A DNA stretch of 64,000 nucleotides from Serratia marcescens. Its GTDB lineage: Bacteria; Pseudomonadota; Gammaproteobacteria; Enterobacterales; Enterobacteriaceae. Shown here piece by piece: positions 59,541 through 64,000 of the stretch (its first letter is position 1; every line of letters starts with the position of its first letter). The stretch spans positions 186,001 through 250,000 of the forward strand of contig JADMXW010000004.1 in assembly GCA_015548865.1 (NCBI GenBank). Reading direction: 5' to 3'. The position numbers were made by a program, and so were the translations under genes. The notes below the pieces were generated by a model. That model saw only the letters and a list, made by a program, of their open reading frames with translations, had not been told where the DNA came from and ran no database searches.

Positions 59541-60605
59541 ATGTTAATCTCAGAGCGCCAGCTTCGAGACGTTACGCGCCTTTTGTTGCAGAAGGCGGGT
59601 TCACAAGCTGAAGAGGCACGTTGTGTCTCTGACCACCTGGTTAATGCAAACCTTAAAGGCCATGATAGCCACGGTGTTGGCATGTTACCGCATTATGTAT
59701 CGTTCATCGCCAAAGGGATTATGCATCCTAATACGCCGGTTCGTTTGTTACGTGATGGTGGTGCGGTGTTACAGTTCAGCGGTGACCGTGGTTTTGGACA
59801 GCGCACGGGTAAGGAAGCGATGGAACAGGCCATTGCCCGAGCCAAAACCACGGGTGTCTGCCTGATGACGCTCGCTTCCACATGTCACTTAGGACGCATT
59901 GGTACTTATGGAGAAATGGCGGCAGAGGCGGGTATGGTTGCGATTCATTTCGTCAACGTAAATGATTTGGATCCCATTGTCGCTCCGTGGTGCGGTCGTG
60001 AAGCGCGTTTTGGTACCAATCCCATCTGCATTGCGTTTCCCAAAAGTCAACACAATGCTCCGTTTGTCCTCGATTTTGCCACCAGCATTGTGGCATTGGG
60101 GAAAACGCGTGTTGCCTACCTCGCCGGCAAGAAGTTTGATGAAGACGTCATGCTTGATAGTCAGGGCTTCTCTACCAATGATCCCAAAGTGATGTGGGAA
60201 GATGAAAAACAGGGAGCGCTGAAGCCCATTGCCCGCCATAAAGGCGGTGGGCTGGTGCTGGCTGCGGAAATGCTGGCGGGATTGCTTTCTGGCGGTGGCA
60301 CTATCCAGCCGGAAAACGAGCGCAAAGGGGCGATCATGAATAACATGACGACCATCGTTATCGATCCGGCGGCGATGGTGTCGTTAGACTGGTTGCAAAA
60401 AGAGTATGACGCCATGCTGGAATATGTTCGTACTTGTCCGGCGGCAGACGATGAACATCCCGTACTGATTGCCGGTGAACCGGAACGTATTTCCTCTACG
60501 CAGCGTCAGGAAAAGGGCATTGCGTTATCCGATCAGGAGTGGGCAAATATCGTCGCTGCCGGGGTATCATTAGGCATGACAGAGCATGAGTTTGCCTTGA
60601 TCTGA
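59541..60605 (+). CDS. LDH2/malate dehydrogenase-family oxidoreductase (HcxB-like)
   Basis: This NAD(P)-dependent 2-hydroxyacid dehydrogenase of 354 residues is of the YlbC/YbiC type. Conserved blocks are NANLKGHDSHGVGMLPHYV near residue 36, CHLGRIGTYGEMAAEAGMV near residue 114, and RFGTNPICIAFP near residue 155. E. coli HcxB (YbiC) is the nearest relative I recall. The usual GHKGYGL segment reads RHKGGGL here. The substrate may be a 2-hydroxycarboxylate, but malate, lactate or ureidoglycolate relatives exist. It stands alone between AT-rich gaps. Confidence 0.85.
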   Translation: MLISERQLRDVTRLLLQKAGSQAEEARCVSDHLVNANLKGHDSHGVGMLPHYVSFIAKGIMHPNTPVRLLRDGGAVLQFSGDRGFGQRTGKEAMEQAIARAKTTGVCLMTLASTCHLGRIGTYGEMAAEAGMVAIHFVNVNDLDPIVAPWCGREARFGTNPICIAFPKSQHNAPFVLDFATSIVALGKTRVAYLAGKKFDEDVMLDSQGFSTNDPKVMWEDEKQGALKPIARHKGGGLVLAAEMLAGLLSGGGTIQPENERKGAIMNNMTTIVIDPAAMVSLDWLQKEYDAMLEYVRTCPAADDEHPVLIAGEPERISSTQRQEKGIALSDQEWANIVAAGVSLGMTEHEFALI

Positions 60606-60655
60606 TGGGGTAAAAGTAGAAACAATGGCGCGCATGCTTATCGTGAGCATGCGTG

Positions 60656-60847
60656 TCAAAATTCAGCTCGCTCATGGGCCGGAATCCAATATCCGTCAAT
60701 AAAATCTTCTATCGGAAAACAACCCGCCCGACGCAAATGTTGCTCATCCATCGCGCTGAGGCACTGCGCTTCGTTAACATAGGCGTCTACAACCAGATTC
60801 TCGCAGCCATGCCCGAGATAACAGATAAAGACAACCAGTGCGTACAT
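60656..60847 (-). CDS. yebW: DUF1482 protein YebW
   Basis: This 63-residue protein matches E. coli YebW along its length: MYALVVFICYLGHGCENLVVD, then NEAQCLSAMDEQHLRRAGCFP and IEDFIDGYWIPAHE. Four Cys are conserved. The N-terminus is hydrophobic (about residues 3-12). Function is unknown. E. coli has yebV between it and rsmF; none is found here. Confidence 0.93.
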   Translation of the reverse strand: MYALVVFICYLGHGCENLVVDAYVNEAQCLSAMDEQHLRRAGCFPIEDFIDGYWIPAHERAEF

Positions 60848-60930
60848 AGGTGTTTACCCTCCCAGACAATTGCAGTAGCAATAGTGAGAGTGTAGATGAA
60901 AACAGTACAAGCGAAATGCAACAACCGATG

Positions 60931-62400
60931 TTAAACCTCGGGTGGGCAGGCACCGTCACGCACTAATTCGCGTGGAAGGTTGTTTTTTATACGACTGCCG
61001 ATACGTTTGGCTAATCCAATTGAAGCGTGTTGGTAGGTAAGGACAACCTCGTCGCCAGCAGGCGGTATGTCTGGGTAACTGTCTCGACCTTGAAACCACT
61101 CGCATGCGAGGGCGTCACTTAACGCATAAACCTGCTCAGCTTGAGGGTTTGCCAATGCGACGACGGCCTCATGCTGCCAACGATAGCCTTTAGCATAACG
61201 CTCCGCCAATTTGATGCCGATGCGAGAGAAACGGATCTTACCAAACACTGCATTCAGTGCGGTGGGAAACAGCCAGATTTCATTATCCCGTTGCCAAAGC
61301 TGTTGCTGCTCAGAATTCCATACCAAACCGGCCTGATTGGCAAGGCGTGTGACAGCTTGTCCGTCTTTGCCATGAAGCGGTGTAAAGGGGAACTTGCCCA
61401 CGTTGAAACGCGGTGTTGGTAGTGAAGCTATGGCTGCAGTTTTACGCAAACGTGCAACGAAGAACCCTTCGCTATCATAGATCTGGGGGAATACATGCAG
61501 AAAACCCTCTTCGGTGAGTGCATTTTTTGCTTCGGGAAAGAGGTTTGCCAGAGAGTCAATCTCACAGGCCTGGGGGAATGTATCAAGCAGATACTGGCAT
61601 ACCTGCTGGTTTTCCTGCGCATTAAGTGTACAGGTTGAGTAGATTAACACGCCGCCAGGTTTTAACGCGTGAAAAGCACTGACAATCAATTCTTTCTGGG
61701 TTTGTGCCAGTTCAGCCATACTCTCAGGTGACCAATGTCGCATCGCATCAGGATCTTTGCGAACCACACCTTCCCCTGAACAGGGGGCATCTAGCAGTAC
61801 AGCATCAAAGGTTTCAGGCAAGGCTGCACCAAATACACGACCATCAAAGTGCGTCAGTGCCGTATTGTGTACGCCGCAGCGGCTGATATTGGCGTGTAGC
61901 ACCTTGACTCGACTGGCTGAGTATTCGTTAGCGACGATCCCACCTTTATTGCCCAAGGCTGCGGCAATTTGTGTGGTTTTTGAGCCTGGAGCAGCGGCAA
62001 CATCCAACACCAATGGTGCCTGGTTTCTCTCTCGTGATAATAAAGACGTTTCCCGTGCGTAAAACAATGCGCTGACCGGTAGCATTGAGCTGGATTCCTG
62101 CAGATAAAACAGCCCACTCAAATGGCCAACCGTGTTGCCCAAACGCAACTGTGTTTCATCAGGACTCATCACCCAAAACCCTTCTGCACACCAGGGGATA
62201 GGTTCCAATCGCCAGCCCCATTCGGACACCAGCGTTACGAAATCATCCACACTGATCTTCAACGTGTTGACGCGCAGGCTACGCCTTAACGGACGTTGAC
62301 AGGCAGCAATAAATTCATCGAGGGACAAATGCGTAGGCATGATGTCCTGAATGGCTTCAAGAAAGGCTGAAGGTAAGACGGGAGAGAGGGGTTTCACCAC
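60931..62400 (-). CDS. rsmF: 16S rRNA m5C1407 methyltransferase
   Basis: RsmF methylates C1407 of 16S rRNA using SAM. It has 489 residues (E. coli 479). GTG at 62400 is taken as start; GTG at 62397 directly follows. The SAM site is [18 protein letters not shown] near residue 130. The two catalytic cysteines lie in [16 protein letters not shown] near residue 203 and [12 protein letters not shown] near residue 255. The C-terminal PUA-like part ends in [20 protein letters not shown]. letB lies upstream on the same strand. Confidence 0.95.
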   Translation of the reverse strand: MVKPLSPVLPSAFLEAIQDIMPTHLSLDEFIAACQRPLRRSLRVNTLKISVDDFVTLVSEWGWRLEPIPWCAEGFWVMSPDETQLRLGNTVGHLSGLFYLQESSSMLPVSALFYARETSLLSRERNQAPLVLDVAAAPGSKTTQIAAALGNKGGIVANEYSASRVKVLHANISRCGVHNTALTHFDGRVFGAALPETFDAVLLDAPCSGEGVVRKDPDAMRHWSPESMAELAQTQKELIVSAFHALKPGGVLIYSTCTLNAQENQQVCQYLLDTFPQACEIDSLANLFPEAKNALTEEGFLHVFPQIYDSEGFFVARLRKTAAIASLPTPRFNVGKFPFTPLHGKDGQAVTRLANQAGLVWNSEQQQLWQRDNEIWLFPTALNAVFGKIRFSRIGIKLAERYAKGYRWQHEAVVALANPQAEQVYALSDALACEWFQGRDSYPDIPPAGDEVVLTYQHASIGLAKRIGSRIKNNLPRELVRDGACPPEV

Positions 62401-62508
62401 AGTGGAAATATCTCGTTACAATAGCAGGAAAGTGCGGGTAATATTCTGATAGTGTAACACAATAGATGGCTGCCGTCGCTCACTGGGCGAAGGCAGCATT
62501 TACCCTAC

Positions 62509-64000
62509 CTATTCAGGAATGGCAGTGCCCCACTGGCGCCACTCTTTAGGTTCTTCGCCCAGTAACAAGAAATGTTTACCGGGTGTGGCAATGGGCGCTA
62601 GCGGAATCGCTGGCGGGGTAGCAAAGGCGATGCCACCACGGATAAATTGCTGGAAGGTACCCGTTTTGAGTAGACCGCCGCCCAAGCCGAACTCAAGGTT
62701 ATAGCCAGATGCCAGCCAGAATACCGAGTTATTGCGCACCAAATGTTGGTGCCGCTTACTAATACGCAGTGCCACCATGACGCGATCGGACAATGGCCCC
62801 AGTGACAAACCCGTGACTGTACCTACCTCAACGCCGCGAAACAGCACTGGCGTTCCTACTTGCAATGCACCTGCTTCAGGCGCATCCACAACGATGTTTA
62901 ACCCATCCTGATAGCGGGAATCAGAAATGGTTGCCTGTTGCAGTTCAAATTGACGCTGTTGCGCACCGTTGCCCGGTTCGACGTTGATGTAAGGCTGAAG
63001 CAGTGTTTCCAGATGATCGACGCCTGCAGCAGAAATTTGTGGTGTTACCACTGAAAAGCGCGTGCCTGCGCGGGCGAAGGCGTTAACGTATTCAGGATAG
63101 AGCACGGCTTGCGCCAGTACATCGTTGTGCTGTTCAGCTAATTTGAGAGAGTCTAAGCGGCCGATTTCAATGCCGAGGTAGCGAATCGGCATCCCTGCGG
63201 AGAGCGAGCTGGCGTCATAAGTACGTAATACAATACGGCTACCAATCGCACGGGCAGCAGTTTCTGTGTTATATAGCAGCCGTTTTCCACCTTTGGTTTC
63301 GGGGGCACCTTCGAGATTATCAAAACTTATCGCCCCTTTGATTGCCCGGTTGAGCGGGGATGCCTGAACCGTTAGCCCGGATGTGCTTAGCTGAATGCGG
63401 GCACCGCCTTCGGCCCAAAACACGCTGCGTTCAGTGAGAAGTTTACGATATTCCGGATGCAGATAAACCTGCACTTCAAACGCTTCTGTGCCAGGACGAA
63501 TGCGCATAATCTCGCCGACCTGAAACTTGCGGTACAGGACGATTGAACCTTCCTGAATGTCTGGCAGGCTCTCTGTCACTAACGTTAAGGTTGGGCTAGG
63601 TGTATTACCTTTGATGCCTTCCTGGGCATTATCCCGATCGCTAAACAGGGGATAGTGTGTTGAAGGATCACCTTGCGTGCCGGGTAACACCATCACGCCG
63701 CCGCTGAGCCACTCCTGCGGGCTGGCGCCAGTCATCTGTACGCCCTCCAAACCCAGCTTGATGTTTAGCCTGCTGTTGACGATAAAGGTGCTGTCTTTGT
63801 GAAGTAAAGCACGATATTCGGGGTCGATGCTCACATCGAAGGTGACGCCCTTTTCGGTCAGTGTGCGCTGGATGATTTGCCCGATTTGTATTCCATGCAG
63901 CAGCACCGGTTGGCCGACATCAATCCCATAACTTTGCGCGGCAGTCAACTGTACGGTGAGTGTGCCGGGACGCAATGCCTGAGTACCATCGATTAGCGGG
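62509..64000 (-). CDS. letB: Lipid transport MCE protein LetB, C-terminal part
   Basis: LetB (YebT) forms a stack of seven MCE rings that spans the periplasm and carries lipids between membranes. About 497 residues are visible; the frame runs off the right edge, so the N-terminal part (about 380 residues in E. coli) is outside. Four repeats of the MCE core are seen, for example SYGIDVGQPVLLHGIQIGQI, QEGSIVLYRKFQVGEIM, SAGMPIRYLGIEIGRL and QVGTPVLFRGVEVGTVTGL. The end HFLLLGEEPKEWRQWGTAIPE matches E. coli. It pairs with LetA, expected just beyond the window. Confidence 0.96.
   Translation of the reverse strand, partial: PLIDGTQALRPGTLTVQLTAAQSYGIDVGQPVLLHGIQIGQIIQRTLTEKGVTFDVSIDPEYRALLHKDSTFIVNSRLNIKLGLEGVQMTGASPQEWLSGGVMVLPGTQGDPSTHYPLFSDRDNAQEGIKGNTPSPTLTLVTESLPDIQEGSIVLYRKFQVGEIMRIRPGTEAFEVQVYLHPEYRKLLTERSVFWAEGGARIQLSTSGLTVQASPLNRAIKGAISFDNLEGAPETKGGKRLLYNTETAARAIGSRIVLRTYDASSLSAGMPIRYLGIEIGRLDSLKLAEQHNDVLAQAVLYPEYVNAFARAGTRFSVVTPQISAAGVDHLETLLQPYINVEPGNGAQQRQFELQQATISDSRYQDGLNIVVDAPEAGALQVGTPVLFRGVEVGTVTGLSLGPLSDRVMVALRISKRHQHLVRNNSVFWLASGYNLEFGLGGGLLKTGTFQQFIRGGIAFATPPAIPLAPIATPGKHFLLLGEEPKEWRQWGTAIPE

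Noticed and set aside
60631-60653. CGCATGCT / AGCATGCG hairpin between the LDH2-family gene and yebW as a terminator
   Set aside because: There is no T-run on either side, so a terminator call is not supported.

Overview
The window is a stretch of enterobacterial chromosome. Most genes are close, full-length relatives of Escherichia coli housekeeping genes, in blocks that keep E. coli local order (yceB-mdtH-rimJ-yceH-mviM-murJ; argS-yecM-cutC; cmoB-cmoA-yecN-yecE-aspS; nudB-yebC-ruvC-ruvAB; znuBC/znuA-mepM-lpxM; pykA-hexR-zwf-eda-purT-ptrB; holE-ftnA; sdsR-yebY; yebW-rsmF-letB). The blocks are joined differently and lack some E. coli genes (no grxB after yceB, no edd between zwf and eda, no yecD beside yecE, no yebV beside yebW). 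This suggests the order Enterobacterales outside the Escherichia/Salmonella group. A soft-rot or tree-associated Pectobacteriaceae member (Pectobacterium, Brenneria, Dickeya type) is my best guess, but the genus is not proven.

Layout. 1-5997: a ddpXABCDF-like operon (D-Ala-D-Ala dipeptidase plus a five-gene peptide ABC importer), cut at the left edge. 6170-6515: rmf with promoter and terminator. 6701-8333: two AT-rich paralogous genes of unknown function ending at the 3' end of a tRNA-Ser(GGA) gene, probably a small island. 8711-20493: ycdX, ycdY, yceB, mdtH, rimJ, yceH, mviM, murJ, argS, a small membrane-protein gene with an Rcs-like box, yecM and cutC. The 3' end of cutC appears to encode the sigma-E sRNA MicL. 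20564-23555: a decayed prophage remnant bounded by a 28-bp direct repeat that coincides with the MicL terminator; it holds a broken IS3-family element, tail-gene scraps and a frameshifted integrase start. 23613-28152: a DUF1835-type gene, an ERIC-like repeat, a TonB-box S-type bacteriocin with immunity gene, and an Exc2-type lipoprotein. 28214-53281: tRNA modification, translation, Holliday-junction repair, zinc uptake, cell-wall and lipid A genes, a chemoreceptor, central carbon metabolism, purT and ptrB. 53369-60605: small and accessory genes (holE, ftnA, a YodC-like gene, membrane and lipoproteins, the sRNA SdsR, yebY, a DJ-1/PfpI protein, a polyglycine lipoprotein made from a hexanucleotide repeat, and an LDH2-family dehydrogenase). 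60656-64000: yebW, rsmF and the C-terminal part of letB, cut at the right edge.

Regulatory sites readable in the sequence include a perfect HexR palindrome before zwf, a PurR box before purT, a Zur box between znuC and znuA, a LexA box before ruvA that doubles as the stem of the ruvC terminator, a Fur-like box before ftnA, a sigma-28 promoter before the chemoreceptor, a sigma-E promoter inside cutC and a probable RcsAB box.

The least explained pieces are the 6701-8333 paralog pair, the cytotoxic domain of the bacteriocin, the Rcs-box small membrane protein and the hexanucleotide-repeat lipoprotein.
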